Shown: positions 8,735 through 17,755, numbered from the stretch's first letter. The stretch: DNA of 64,000 nucleotides from Paraburkholderia phenoliruptrix (GCF_019511605.1 NZ_JAEUAV010000011.1:124001-188000); one strand, 5' to 3'. Made by a program: numbers and translations. The notes: generated by a model from the letters alone, not told the origin.

Positions 8735-9385
8735 ATGCCATTCAATCTCGTGCCCCGTTCTCCGGCAGTTTGGGTTGTCGCTTTGCTGACGTCGCTGGCG
8801 GTTTCCAGCGTGACGGCCGATCCTGATGAGACGCGTAACCAGGTGAACCTCCTGCCGAAGTATCGGCAGGAATGCGCGTCATGCCATATCGCCTATCCGC
8901 CCGGCATGTTGCCCGAATCCGGAGCGACCCTCGAGTTGACGAGGGTCGATCTCAGCGCGCTTGCGCAACGGGTGGCCGCAGAACTGGCGCCAGCGGCGAT
9001 AGCCAAGCGCCAGTCATTGGAATTCGAGGGCGAAGAGAACTGCCACATCACAGGCGACGAAACGCTGCTCGCCGCACTTGTGCGCAACCTCGTGGACAAT
9101 GCCATCCGCTACAGCCCGCCTGGCGCATCGGTGCTGATCAGGACCGAAACGAACCGCGACCTGACCATGCTGTCAGTCGAGGACAGCGGGCCAGGGGTCG
9201 CAGACGCAGATCGGTTGAAGCTAGGCGAGCGTTTCTTCCGCGTGTCGGGTACCGCCGAAAGCGGCAGTGGCCTGGGTTGGTCCATCGTGCAGCGAATCGT
9301 GGACCTTCACGCGGCGGTGGTCAACGTGCGCCGGTCCAGCGCCCTCGGCGGGCTCGAAGTCCAGATCACGTGGCACGCGAGATGA
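8735..9385 (+). pseudogene. in-frame fusion: diheme cytochrome N-terminus to sensor kinase ATPase domain
   Basis: Residues 1-60 are a signal peptide plus the start of a diheme cytochrome c (LLPKYRQECASCHIAYPPGMLP, heme site C47-x2-C50-H51). From about residue 65 (LELTRVDLSALAQRVAAEL) to 216 the sequence is the end of a QseC-like histidine kinase: N-box NLVDNAIRYSP, G1 VEDSGPGV, F-box ERFFRV, G2 GSGLGWSIV. The second heme, the kinase membrane and sensor parts and the phospho-accepting His are absent. The operon usually runs SHP, diheme cytochrome, cytochrome b, regulator, kinase. This looks like a deletion that joined two gene ends in frame. An inverted repeat ACCCTCG/CGAGGGT lies at the junction (8927-8946). 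Function is unlikely because the kinase part would be exported. Confidence 0.8.
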
Positions 9386-9440
9386 ACCGATTCGCCCGCA
9401 GTTTTGCGCCGTATCGCATGCTACGCGCAACGATCTGAAA

Positions 9441-10397
9441 CTAGCGATCCAGTGGCGCAACAGTGGCCGGAGCGAGGTCGAGCTCTCTCGCGTAAGCGTC
9501 CAGATGCTCTCCCACGTGGGTCTTCAACATCTCGACGAACCGTTTGATTTTCGCGTCGACGAACTGTCGAGATGGATAAACCGCATAGACGTTGCGCACC
9601 TGTGTGTGATACCCGGGCAGTACGCGAACGAGCGCGCCGCTGTGCAGGTCATCTATCGCTGAGAACGCCGCAAGGAGGCCGATGCCTGCGCCATCCCGAA
9701 GGGCTTGTGACATCGAGTCCATATCGTTGACGCTGAAATGTGGGCCGGCTGGGCGGAAAATAGCCCCGCCAGCAGCGCTCTCCAGATGCCACTCGTCGGG
9801 CGCATAGTCGACTGTGCCGAGCAGAACGCACTGATGGTCGATAAGGTCTTCCGGGCACGTCGGCGCCGGATGCGCTGCCAGATACTTGGGTGAAGCCGCG
9901 AGGATGCAATGGCTGCTGCCTATGTTCTGACTGACGTAGGCCGAGTCGGGTAGCGTTCGTGTAATCACAATACCAATATCTAGTTGCTCTTCAAGCAGAT
10001 TCGGCATGCGCTGCGACAGCAGAAGGTCGACCGACACCTCCGGATACGAGTTGCGGTAGGCCATGACGGCACGGGTCACCAGATTGCGCCCGAGTCCGGG
10101 CACCGAGTGAACGCGCAACCTGCCGCGCGGCTCCAGCAGGGCGTCCCGCGCCTCGGCCTCGGCAAGCTCCACGTCGGTCAGGATGGCCACGCACCGGTCG
10201 TAGAACCGCCGTCCCGCGTCGGTAATGACTAGACGGCGCGTCGAGCGCTGCATGAGCCGGGTGTCCAGCGACTCCTCGAGCACCGAAACGGCGCGCGAGA
10301 TGTTCCCTACCGTCGTGTCCAGGTGGTTCGCGACCGCAGTGAAGCTCCCCATTTCGACGACTTTTGCAAAAACCGACATGTTATATAACTTGTCCAT
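9441..10397 (-). CDS. LysR-family transcriptional regulator
   Basis: This 318-residue regulator has the LysR DNA-binding domain (SVFAKVVEMGSFTAVANHLDTTVGNISRAVSVLEESL) and an effector domain (GRLRVHSVPGLGRNLV; SQRMPNLLEEQLDIGIVITR). It is divergent from the aldehyde dehydrogenase operon, with a 334-base spacer that contains two dyads (10531-10547 and 10690-10705). The likely target is the operon 10732-13512. Confidence 0.92.
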   Translation of the reverse strand: MDKLYNMSVFAKVVEMGSFTAVANHLDTTVGNISRAVSVLEESLDTRLMQRSTRRLVITDAGRRFYDRCVAILTDVELAEAEARDALLEPRGRLRVHSVPGLGRNLVTRAVMAYRNSYPEVSVDLLLSQRMPNLLEEQLDIGIVITRTLPDSAYVSQNIGSSHCILAASPKYLAAHPAPTCPEDLIDHQCVLLGTVDYAPDEWHLESAAGGAIFRPAGPHFSVNDMDSMSQALRDGAGIGLLAAFSAIDDLHSGALVRVLPGYHTQVRNVYAVYPSRQFVDAKIKRFVEMLKTHVGEHLDAYARELDLAPATVAPLDR

Positions 10398-10731
10398 CCC
10401 ACCTTTTCCATTCGTCTGATTTCACTGAATCGGCGCCCGCGCTGCACGGGCGTACGGCCATCATAGGCGAGCGCCGCCTTGCGTGCCGGTAAGCGTAACC
10501 GGTCGGAGCCCGCCGATTTTCCCTCTCACGGAAAGAATCATTCTTTCTGCCCTGGCTAAAACCGCCCGGCCTTCCCGCCTACACTGGGTTCCGCAGACAG
10601 ACATTTACTGAAAGCCGCAAGCGCGGACCGCTTTCCCCAGGATCGCCGGGCCTGGCAACGCCGGTGTGAATTCGCTTATCGGCCTGGACATCAATTCCTA
10701 TTGATTTGAATTACTAACTATATCTGTGAAA
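10398..10731. promoter_or_regulatory. divergent regulatory spacer with two dyads
   Basis: This spacer has no gene. It holds a 17-bp palindrome, GAAAGAAT-C-ATTCTTTC, at 10531-10547, and a second dyad, ATCAAT-TCCT-ATTGAT, at 10690-10705, ending 26 bases before the aldehyde dehydrogenase start. Both are plausible sites for the divergent LysR protein. Which, if either, it binds cannot be told from sequence. Confidence 0.5.
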
Positions 10732-12168
10732 ATGAACGCTCACTACGACTCCCTTTATCTTTTCATCAACGGAGAATGGATTTCTGCCGGCGAACGCGAC
10801 ACTGCCCCGGTCGTCAATCCCGCTACGCTGCAGGAACTGGGCCGCGTACCGCTTGCAACGGCAGCCGACCTCGACCAGGCATTGCGTACGGCAAAGCGCG
10901 CGTTCGACGTATGGCGCAATACGGTGCCTGCCGAGCGCGCACGTATTCTGAAAGGCGGCGCAGACCTGATTCGTGAGCGCGCCGCTCACATTGCCGAACT
11001 GCTGACGCTCGAGGAGGGCAAGCCGCTTGCCGAGAGCAGGGACGAAGTGCTGCGTGCAGCCGAATACTTCGAATGGTTCGCGGAAGAAGCGCGTCGTATC
11101 GACGGTCGCGTTGTGCCGTCGAACCGTCCTGGCGTGCAGCAACTGGTCAAGAAGCAGGCCATCGGACCGGTCGCCGCCTTCACGCCGTGGAACTTCCCGG
11201 CTATCACACCCGCCCGCAAGCTCTCCGCGGCGCTGGCTGCTGGCTGTAGCGTCATCATCAAGCCGGGCGAGGAAAGCCCCGCGACGGCGCTCGCGCTTGC
11301 CCGCGCACTCGACGACGCAGGTTTGCCCAAGGGCGTGCTGCAAGTCGTCTTCGGCGTACCGGACGAGGTGTCGAAGACACTGATTGCGTCACCGATTATC
11401 CGCAAGGTTACGTTTACGGGCTCCGTTCCCATCGGCCGGCTGCTTGCCGCGCGCGCCGCCGAAGGCGTGAAGCCAATTACGCTGGAACTTGGCGGCCATG
11501 GCCCCGTGCTCGTGTTCAAGGACGCAGACGTCGAGAGAGCCGCCGTCGAAGGCGCGGCGAACCGCTTTCGCGGCACCGGCCAGGTCTGCATTTCGTCGAC
11601 GCGCTTCCTGATTCAGCGCGAGGTCTACGACGAGTTTGTTGGCCATTTCGTATCCGCTACGCAGGCGCTCAAGGTAGGCGACGGCATGCTGCCTGGCACG
11701 CAGGTCGGCCCGCTCGCGAATCCGCGCCAGATCGCCAAGATGGAAGAACTCGTCGCCGATGCCGTGGCGCGCGGCGCGAAAGTACTCACCGGCGGCAAGC
11801 GCATTGCGAGCGATGGCTACTTCTTCGAACCGACCGTGCTCGCCGACGTACCGATGGACGCTCGCGTAATGCACGAAGAGCCGTTCGGTCCCATTGCAGT
11901 GCTGATGCGTTTTGACCAGCTGGAAGACGGCCTCGCCGAAGCGAACCGCCTGCCCTACGGCCTCTCGGCTTACGCGTTCACTAACAACGCGCGCACAGCC
12001 ATCGACGTTGGCGACGGGCTGGAGGCCGGCATGATTGGCATCAACCAGTACCGCATCGTAGCCACCGAGCTTCCGTTTGGCGGCCTCAAGGAAAGCGGCA
12101 TCGGTTCAGAAGGTGGCGCCGAAGGCATCGAGTTCTATCTGACCAACAAATTCATCAGCCAGGTTTGA
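10732..12168 (+). CDS. NAD(P)-dependent aldehyde dehydrogenase, succinate-semialdehyde type
   Basis: This 478-residue aldehyde dehydrogenase shows the cofactor-binding FTPWNFPAITPARK segment, FTGSVPIGR, the catalytic Glu in LELGGHGPVLVFKD, and the catalytic Cys in GTGQVCISSTRF. The C-terminal ATELPFGGLKESGIGSEGG resembles succinate-semialdehyde dehydrogenases of the GabD group, but the aldehyde specificity is not certain. The ATG at 10732 is preferred over a GTG at 10726. It heads an operon with genes 13 and 14 bases apart, opposite a LysR regulator. Confidence 0.9.
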   Translation: MNAHYDSLYLFINGEWISAGERDTAPVVNPATLQELGRVPLATAADLDQALRTAKRAFDVWRNTVPAERARILKGGADLIRERAAHIAELLTLEEGKPLAESRDEVLRAAEYFEWFAEEARRIDGRVVPSNRPGVQQLVKKQAIGPVAAFTPWNFPAITPARKLSAALAAGCSVIIKPGEESPATALALARALDDAGLPKGVLQVVFGVPDEVSKTLIASPIIRKVTFTGSVPIGRLLAARAAEGVKPITLELGGHGPVLVFKDADVERAAVEGAANRFRGTGQVCISSTRFLIQREVYDEFVGHFVSATQALKVGDGMLPGTQVGPLANPRQIAKMEELVADAVARGAKVLTGGKRIASDGYFFEPTVLADVPMDARVMHEEPFGPIAVLMRFDQLEDGLAEANRLPYGLSAYAFTNNARTAIDVGDGLEAGMIGINQYRIVATELPFGGLKESGIGSEGGAEGIEFYLTNKFISQV

Positions 12169-12181
12169 GGAGAGCCCAATC

Positions 12182-12511
12182 ATGTCAAAAGCCAATTTCG
12201 ACAGCCCGCGCGAAGCCGCGCGCAGCTTCACACCGAAGCTCGCAGCACTCGTCGACGACGTGCTGTTCCCGCAGGTCTGGGCCGACCCGGCTCTTTCGCC
12301 GCGCGACAGAAGCCTCGTGACCGTCGCCGCGCTGATTGTCGGCGGTCACCATGACGAATTGCCCGCCCACCTGCGACGTGCCGTGAGTAACGGCGTCACG
12401 CGTGAGGAACTCGCAGCAGCCATTACGCACCTTGCGTTCTACGCAGGGTTTCCAGCCGCCATCTCGGCTTCCGCCGCCGCGCAAGCGACGCTCGGCGATG
12501 TACAGGCATAA
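12182..12511 (+). CDS. carboxymuconolactone decarboxylase-like protein
   Basis: This 109-residue protein matches the CMD fold (SPRDRSLVTVAALIVGGHHDELPAHLRRAVSNG; EELAAAITHLAFYAGFPAA). It keeps the His-containing helix of gamma-carboxymuconolactone decarboxylases but has no CxxC, so it is not an AhpD-type peroxidase. Single-domain CMD proteins often accompany aldehyde dehydrogenases and quinone reductases in Burkholderia, and few have a defined substrate. It begins 13 bases after the dehydrogenase gene. Confidence 0.85.
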   Translation: MSKANFDSPREAARSFTPKLAALVDDVLFPQVWADPALSPRDRSLVTVAALIVGGHHDELPAHLRRAVSNGVTREELAAAITHLAFYAGFPAAISASAAAQATLGDVQA

Positions 12512-12525
12512 CAGGACACGCAATC

Positions 12526-13512
12526 ATGAAAGCGATCACATTCAACGAATTCGGCGACGCCGATGTTCTCAAACTCGCCGACGTTCCGGACCCGGAACTG
12601 CGCCCCGACGACCTGCTGGTCCGTGTTCACGCAGCAGGCGTGAACCGCGCTGACCTCACGCATCGACGCGGCGGATACGGACGGCCGAACTTTGGCGACT
12701 CGACCATCATGGGGCTGGAAATCGCGGGCGAGGTGGTGGAGGTCGGCGCGTCCGTCGAAGGCTATAAGGCGGGCGACCGCGTGATGGGCGTGGTCGGCGG
12801 CGGCGCGTATGCCGAACTCGCGCGCATCGACTGGCGCATGGCAATGCCGATTCCGGAGCAGCTCGACTACGTGCACGCGGCTGCCATTCCCGAAGTATTC
12901 GTCACGGCGCATGAAGCGATGATGCATCTCGGACGCCTTGAGCAAGGCGATTCCGTACTCATTCACGCGGCGGCGGGCGGCGTTGGTTCCGCCGCGGTCC
13001 AGCTTGCCTACGCGAGCGGAGCAACCGTATTTGCGACCGCCGAGGCGACGAAGCTCGAACGTGTGGTTCAACTCGGCGCCGACCATGTCATCGATTACCG
13101 CACGCAGGATTTTGCGGCTGTGGTGGCTCAAAAGACGGGTGGGCGCGGCGTGGATGTTGTAATCGATTTCGTCGGGGAGCCGTATTTTGCACGCAATATC
13201 GCGTCCCTCGCGCACGGCGGACGTCTGGTGCAAGTGGGGATTCTGGGTGGCGGCGGTCAGGTGAGCGTTGACCTGGAGACTATCCTGTACCACCACATCC
13301 AGATTATCGGCACCGTCATGAAGTCGCGCTCCCAGGCTGAAAAGCACGCTATGGTCCGGCGTTTCAGTGAACGTTGGCTCAAGCGCTTCTCTGGTGGGCG
13401 GCGCCTCGAGCCCGTTGTCGACAGTACGTTTCCTCTGGCGCGCGCAGCCGACGCACATCGACGCATGGAATCGGCGGCGAACGTGGGGAAAATTATCCTG
13501 ACGACGAGTTGA
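12526..13512 (+). CDS. NAD(P)H:quinone oxidoreductase, PIG3/Qor-like (MDR family)
   Basis: This 328-residue protein has the MDR signature of the quinone-reductase branch: HAAGVNRADLTHRRGGYG, GLEIAGEVVEVGASVEGYKAGDRVMG, the NADPH loop HAAAGGVGSAAVQLA, and VDVVIDFVGEPYFARN. It lacks zinc ligands. It reduces quinones or enones using NADPH. It is the last gene of the operon with aldehyde dehydrogenase and the CMD protein. A short dyad GAGCCG/CGGCTC at 13515-13531 lies three bases after the stop and may be a weak terminator. Confidence 0.9.
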   Translation: MKAITFNEFGDADVLKLADVPDPELRPDDLLVRVHAAGVNRADLTHRRGGYGRPNFGDSTIMGLEIAGEVVEVGASVEGYKAGDRVMGVVGGGAYAELARIDWRMAMPIPEQLDYVHAAAIPEVFVTAHEAMMHLGRLEQGDSVLIHAAAGGVGSAAVQLAYASGATVFATAEATKLERVVQLGADHVIDYRTQDFAAVVAQKTGGRGVDVVIDFVGEPYFARNIASLAHGGRLVQVGILGGGGQVSVDLETILYHHIQIIGTVMKSRSQAEKHAMVRRFSERWLKRFSGGRRLEPVVDSTFPLARAADAHRRMESAANVGKIILTTS

Positions 13513-13941
13513 TCGAGCCGAGTTGCGGCTCAATGCCGGGCAATAGCATCGCGATCGCCTCGTGCGTCTCTTGAACACCGATGCGTTCGTTGTAGCTCAC
13601 CTCGACGAAGTCGCATCCCTCCGCGCGGACTAACACCCAGTTAGCTCAAAACGGCTTGTTGCGAAATTGCGTCCGGCAAGGCGTCAGCCGCCAACTAACA
13701 CAAACGCCCGGCACTGCAACCCTTTGAAAAAAGTGTGGCGAAGCGAGGAGGGACAGGCAGCTAGCGCCTGGCTCGCTCGCAATGCGCTAGAACCCTTAAG
13801 AACATTTCAGAACCTGAAGCTGCCACCAAAACTATCATTGGCGCAGTGGCTGGAAGCGTGGCGCGACGCTCCTCATGAACCGATACGCCGACAGCAGCGA
13901 CGTGACGACAATGTCCATCTATCATCATAAGGAACTCGCAG
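13513..13941. other. intergenic region, no convincing gene
   Basis: These 429 bases lack a gene I can support; the one plus-strand frame here (87 codons) has no recognisable features and no ribosome site. A dyad CTAAC-ACCCA-GTTAG at 13630-13644 resembles a MarR/TetR-type operator. The region should contain the promoter of the hydrolase at 13942. Confidence 0.45.
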
Positions 13942-14766
13942 ATGAGCCGGATCACTACACCTGACGGTACGGAGATTTTTTACAACGACTGGGGTACCGG
14001 TCAGCCAATCATCCTGGTCAGCGGGTGGCTTGTGAGCGCCGACATGTGGGAGTACCAGGCGCTTTTTCTCGCCAACAATGGATTCCGGGTGATCGCCTAT
14101 GATCGTCGAGGTTTCGGACGTTCCAGTCAGCCGTGGTCGGGCTACGACTACGATACTCTTACCAATGATCTGGACGAGCTGATCAAGCAGCTCGACCTCA
14201 CCGACGCCATCCTGGTCGGCTACTCGATGGGCGGTGGAGAAGTTGCTCGATACATCGGTACTCGTGGATCGAAGCGTATCGCCAAGGTTGTTCTGCTCAG
14301 CGCGACCACCCCTTTACTAGTGACGCGGGCCGATAATCCGGCGGGCGTACCTCGAGACGTTTTCGATGGGCTGCGGGCCGGCGTAGTTAAAGATCGCGCC
14401 GAATTTCTGATTAATTTCGGCCGCGCTTTTACCGGGGCCGATCGTGACCCGTCCGCGGTCACGCAGGCGATGCTGGACATGACCTTCGATATGGCAATTA
14501 AAGCAAGCATCAAGGCGACCCATGACTGCATTGCCTCGTTTTCGGAAACCGACCTGCGTCCAGACCTGGCAAAGTTCGACATTCCTACGTTGGTCATTCA
14601 CGGGGGCGCAGACCCTGTTGTGCCAATTGAGCTTTCAGGCAAAAAGTCCGCCTCGCTCATTCCGGGTGCGAAATTTGTCGTCTACGAGGGCGCCTATCAT
14701 GCTCTCTACTACACGCATAAGGATCGCCTCAATCAGGACATATTGAGCTTCGCTCGATTGTCGTAG
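13942..14766 (+). CDS. alpha/beta hydrolase, non-heme haloperoxidase-like
   Basis: This 274-residue cytosolic alpha/beta hydrolase has the nucleophile Ser95 in GYSMGG, an acid in VIHGGADPVVPIE and the His in YEGAYHALYYTHKDR. The opening ITTPDGTEIFYNDWGTGQPI and AYDRRGFGRSSQPW are typical of the cofactor-free chloroperoxidase/arylesterase group. The haloperoxidase name describes a side activity; the natural role is probably ester or lactone hydrolysis. AAGGA precedes ATG 13942 by a short gap. No partner is adjacent. Confidence 0.9.
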   Translation: MSRITTPDGTEIFYNDWGTGQPIILVSGWLVSADMWEYQALFLANNGFRVIAYDRRGFGRSSQPWSGYDYDTLTNDLDELIKQLDLTDAILVGYSMGGGEVARYIGTRGSKRIAKVVLLSATTPLLVTRADNPAGVPRDVFDGLRAGVVKDRAEFLINFGRAFTGADRDPSAVTQAMLDMTFDMAIKASIKATHDCIASFSETDLRPDLAKFDIPTLVIHGGADPVVPIELSGKKSASLIPGAKFVVYEGAYHALYYTHKDRLNQDILSFARLS

Positions 14767-14818
14767 GATCGTCACTGACGATGGCCGAGCGACTTCCGGC
14801 ACCCGAGAGGAATCGGGT

Positions 14819-14932
14819 ATGACCGAAGACGTGCCGGATGACGTCTCGCGCGGCACCTACACCTGCCAGGACACCACGCCACCGCACGAGGTGTGGGTTC
14901 GACCTGCTTTTGCAGGGCTTTTCGGGAATTGA
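14819..14932 (+). CDS. possible small protein, 37 residues
   Basis: A short frame begins ATG ACC GAA GAC GTG and ends in TGA. GAGGA lies about eight bases upstream. The ribosome site is within the loop of a dyad CCCGA/TCGGG at 14802-14817, which could hide it. GC at third positions is high for the first 25 codons and then drops. I do not recognise the product (TEDVPDDVSRGTYTC...). It could be a chance frame. Confidence 0.25.
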   Translation: MTEDVPDDVSRGTYTCQDTTPPHEVWVRPAFAGLFGN

Positions 14933-15073
14933 GGAATCTGGATGCCCATCTGCCGAAGAGCCAGCGCGTGAGCGTATTGCTGAGCGGCCTGCCAACTGAC
15001 TAGTTGGCCATAACGGGCCATGACGACTATACCAGCGCGACTAGCAAACTAGACCCGCTACGTCCCCGTCTAT

Positions 15074-15102
15074 TGACAATATCTGACCACGCAGATATTG
15101 TC
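15074..15102. promoter_or_regulatory. promoter with overlapping 10-bp inverted repeat, MarR autoregulation site
   Basis: TTGACA (15074-15079) looks like a -35 box. Overlapping it, GACAATATCT (15075-15084) and AGATATTGTC (15093-15102) form a perfect 10-bp inverted repeat around eight bases. It lies 25 bases before the MarR start. Its TATCTGAC core (15080-15087) recurs before the efflux genes. Confidence 0.65.
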
Positions 15103-15126
15103 GGTTGCGATCTGGAGGACGTCACG

Positions 15127-15564
15127 ATGAATCACTACACGCCCCGCAACTTCATAATCACGAACAGCATTGGCCTGAAACTCGTCAAGGCAAGAAATCT
15201 GTTGTCCGCCGAAATGGACGCGGCGCTCAAGGACCTGGATATAACAGGCCCGCAAATGGGCATTCTGCTTTCGATGAAGCAAGGCATCGCGAATACGCCT
15301 TTCGAGTTGTCCAAAATGCTGGGAATCGACACGGGCCTGATGACGCGAATGTTGGACAAGCTCGAGTCGAACGGGCTGCTGCAGCGCTCGCGTGACCCGG
15401 GCGACCGCCGCGTGGTCAATTTAACGTTGACGGCCGCCGGACAGAAAGTCGCCGAGCGAATGCGGGAAGTCGCACCACATGTGCTGAATGCACGCCTGCG
15501 CAATTTTTCGAAGGCCGAGTTCGCTGAGTTCGATCGGCTGCTTCGCAAGTTTCTCGGCGACTGA
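15127..15564 (+). CDS. MarR-family transcriptional regulator
   Basis: This 145-residue winged-helix protein has the MarR core: TGPQMGILLSMKQG, PFELSKMLGIDTGLMTRMLDKLESNGLLQRS, and the wing DPGDRRVVNLTLTAAG. GGAGG (15114-15118) sets ATG 15127. An operator-like repeat overlaps its own promoter. A related motif lies in front of the efflux operon at 16166. It is probably a drug- or phenolic-responsive repressor of that pump, and the ligand is not known. Confidence 0.9.
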   Translation: MNHYTPRNFIITNSIGLKLVKARNLLSAEMDAALKDLDITGPQMGILLSMKQGIANTPFELSKMLGIDTGLMTRMLDKLESNGLLQRSRDPGDRRVVNLTLTAAGQKVAERMREVAPHVLNARLRNFSKAEFAEFDRLLRKFLGD

Positions 15565-16102
15565 AGGCGCGTTCGCCTCCGCAGCATCGTCCGCATAGGT
15601 GCGTGGGCGGTCCTTCCAGCCAGGTGAAAAGCCTGGAACGCACGCTGGCCGGACCCTCTGCTGTTCATGCCCCATGGCCGCATTTCCGTGCCGTGCCCGC
15701 GCGTGAGCGCGCCGACGTTTCTACCACTCTCCTGCCCTGTCATCGCGGCTTCACCGCGAATTCCGACCGCAGTGCTTCCTCGTGCCGCCAGGTTTTCAGC
15801 CGAGGGGCACGTATGGTCACGTACCAACCGCAGCTAAGACGCGTCTACGCGCCGCCGCGCGTGCCATTGACGATCCAGAACACGGCCGAGCGCAGTTGAC
15901 CGTCACAGGCGCGGGGCGACATGGGAAAACGGCGCGCTGATAGTTGCCAGCAGTGCAACACTGTTTTCACGCGAGCCACGGCATAAAGCACGTAAATCCG
16001 TTGGCAACTATCTGCAAAGTCAAATATAGTTCGGTCCTGACATCCAGCACCTGGCATGCATGAAAGCGGCTGATTAACCGATCGGCCTTTTTTATCAACT
16101 TG
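15565..16102. other. gene-poor spacer with long-range inverted repeat
   Basis: This 538-base stretch between the MarR gene and the efflux operon has no gene I can support. It contains GATAGTTGCCA (15939-15949) and its exact complement TGGCAACTATC (16002-16012), 52 bases apart. A second dyad, AACTAT/ATAGTT, lies at 16006-16031. The repeats could be paired protein sites or a hairpin in the operon leader. Confidence 0.4.
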
Positions 16103-16120
16103 TATCTGACTTGTCAGATA
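16103..16120. promoter_or_regulatory. palindromic operator TATCTGAC-TT-GTCAGATA before efflux operon
   Basis: An 18-bp perfect palindrome with 8-bp arms lies 45 bases before the EmrB-like start. The half-site TATCTGAC is shared with the MarR promoter repeat and with the spacer before the outer-membrane gene. It is probably the main MarR site controlling the pump. Confidence 0.6.
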
Positions 16121-16165
16121 AAACCGCGCTCTGAAGGCGCTTCACAGATTAAGGGAGAACGTGAC

Positions 16166-17728
16166 ATGAACTCACCCGGCAATACCGGTGCGCCGGTTCC
16201 GCTGACGGGCGCGCGGTTCGCCATCGGCACATTTGCCGTGGCGCTCGCCACGTTCATGAACGTGCTCGATTCGTCGATCGCCAATGTCGCGATTCCGACG
16301 CTGTCGGGCAACCTCGGTGTGTCGATCGACGAAGGAACGTGGGTCATCACACTTTTTGCGGCAGCTAACGCTGTGTCCATTCCGTTGACTGGGTGGCTTA
16401 CGCAGCGCATCGGGCAGGTCAAGCTGTTCGTCTGGGCGATCATGTTGTTCGTGCTGTCTTCGGCGGCCTGCGGACTCGCGCCGAACCTGCTGGTACTGCT
16501 TGCGGCACGCGTCGTTCAGGGCGCCGTCGCCGGGCCGCTGGTTCCGCTTTCGCAGGCCCTGCTGCTCGCGTCTTTTCCCAAGGACAAGAGTTCAGGCGCG
16601 TTGGCGTTGTGGGCAATGACGGCGACAGTCGGCCCAATTGCTGGACCCGCGCTCGGCGGCTGGATTACCGACAGCTATAGCTGGTCGTGGATTTTCTACA
16701 TCAACGTGCCCGTCGGTCTGTTTGCAGCCGGCGCGATCTGGGCAATCTATCGCGACCGCGAAACGCCCGCCCGCAAGCTCCCGGTCGACAAGGTCGGTCT
16801 GATTTCTTTGATCGCCTGGGTCGCCCCGTTGCAGATCATGCTGGACAAGGGCCGCGACCTCGACTGGTTCAATTCCACGACCATCTGGGTACTCACCATC
16901 GTTGCCGTGGTCAGCTTCCTGTTCTTCCTCATCTGGGAACTGACCGAAGACAGACCGATTGTGAACCTGCGTCTTTTCACCAAACGCAATTTTTTCGGCG
17001 GCACCATTGCCATCTCGGTTGCCTACGCAATCTTCTTCGCCAACCTCGTGATTCTTCCGCAGTGGATTCAGGGCTTCCTCGGATACCCTGCGGTCGACGC
17101 CGGACTCGTGACCGCGCCGCTCGGCATTTTCGCCGTGATCCTTGCCCCGGTGATGGGCAAAGTCATGCCGCGCTCCGACATGCGCGTGCTGGCCACGCTC
17201 GCATTTCTCGGATTCGCCGGGGTGTTCTTTCTGCGCTCCAATTACACCACTGGTGTCGACGCGTGGACGCTGGTTTTACCGACGCTGCTACAAGGCATTC
17301 CTACAGCGCTGTTCTTTACGCCGCTCACCGCGATCATTCTTTCGGGACTTTCTCCTGAGGAGATTCCGGCGGCCGCGGGCCTGTCCAACTTCGCGCGCAT
17401 TTTTGCCGGCGCCGTGGGTACATCGCTCATGAGCAATGCGTGGAATGACCGCACGATTCTGCATCATGCGCGGCTCGTCGAGCAGACGAGCGTGGACAAC
17501 CCACGTTTCACCGGTGCGATAGCAAATCTGCAAACGACGCTGCACGCAAGCGTTCCAAAGGCCACTGCCTTTTACGAAAGTTCGCTGAACGCGCAGGCCA
17601 CGATGTTGGGACTCAACGACATTTTCTGGATTTCGGCAGTGATCTTCGTCGTGATCATTCCCCTCATCTGGATCACCAGGCCGACGAAGAGCGCGGCCGC
17701 GGGCGCGGTTGCTGCCGGCGGACATTGA
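16166..17728 (+). CDS. DHA2-family MFS drug efflux permease (EmrB-like)
   Basis: This 520-residue inner-membrane transporter has about 14 hydrophobic segments. Motifs are the DHA2 motif near TM1 (FMNVLDSSIANVAIPTL), the TM2-3 loop GWLTQRIGQVK, and motif C-like GPIAGPALGGWITD in TM5. It exports drugs by proton antiport through a tripartite complex. GGGAGA sets ATG 16166. It is the first gene of an operon with an outer-membrane factor and an EmrA-like adaptor, so the full tripartite pump is encoded here. Confidence 0.93.
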   Translation: MNSPGNTGAPVPLTGARFAIGTFAVALATFMNVLDSSIANVAIPTLSGNLGVSIDEGTWVITLFAAANAVSIPLTGWLTQRIGQVKLFVWAIMLFVLSSAACGLAPNLLVLLAARVVQGAVAGPLVPLSQALLLASFPKDKSSGALALWAMTATVGPIAGPALGGWITDSYSWSWIFYINVPVGLFAAGAIWAIYRDRETPARKLPVDKVGLISLIAWVAPLQIMLDKGRDLDWFNSTTIWVLTIVAVVSFLFFLIWELTEDRPIVNLRLFTKRNFFGGTIAISVAYAIFFANLVILPQWIQGFLGYPAVDAGLVTAPLGIFAVILAPVMGKVMPRSDMRVLATLAFLGFAGVFFLRSNYTTGVDAWTLVLPTLLQGIPTALFFTPLTAIILSGLSPEEIPAAAGLSNFARIFAGAVGTSLMSNAWNDRTILHHARLVEQTSVDNPRFTGAIANLQTTLHASVPKATAFYESSLNAQATMLGLNDIFWISAVIFVVIIPLIWITRPTKSAAAGAVAAGGH

Positions 17729-17755
17729 ACCTCACGCCGCCTACTTTCCACTATT

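Noticed and set aside
13667..13930. Possible 87-codon gene before the hydrolase
   Set aside because: No ribosome site, no domain, and composition unlike the neighbouring genes.
14906..14930. tRNA-like T-arm (GGTTCGACC)
   Set aside because: No acceptor, D or anticodon stems can be formed around it.
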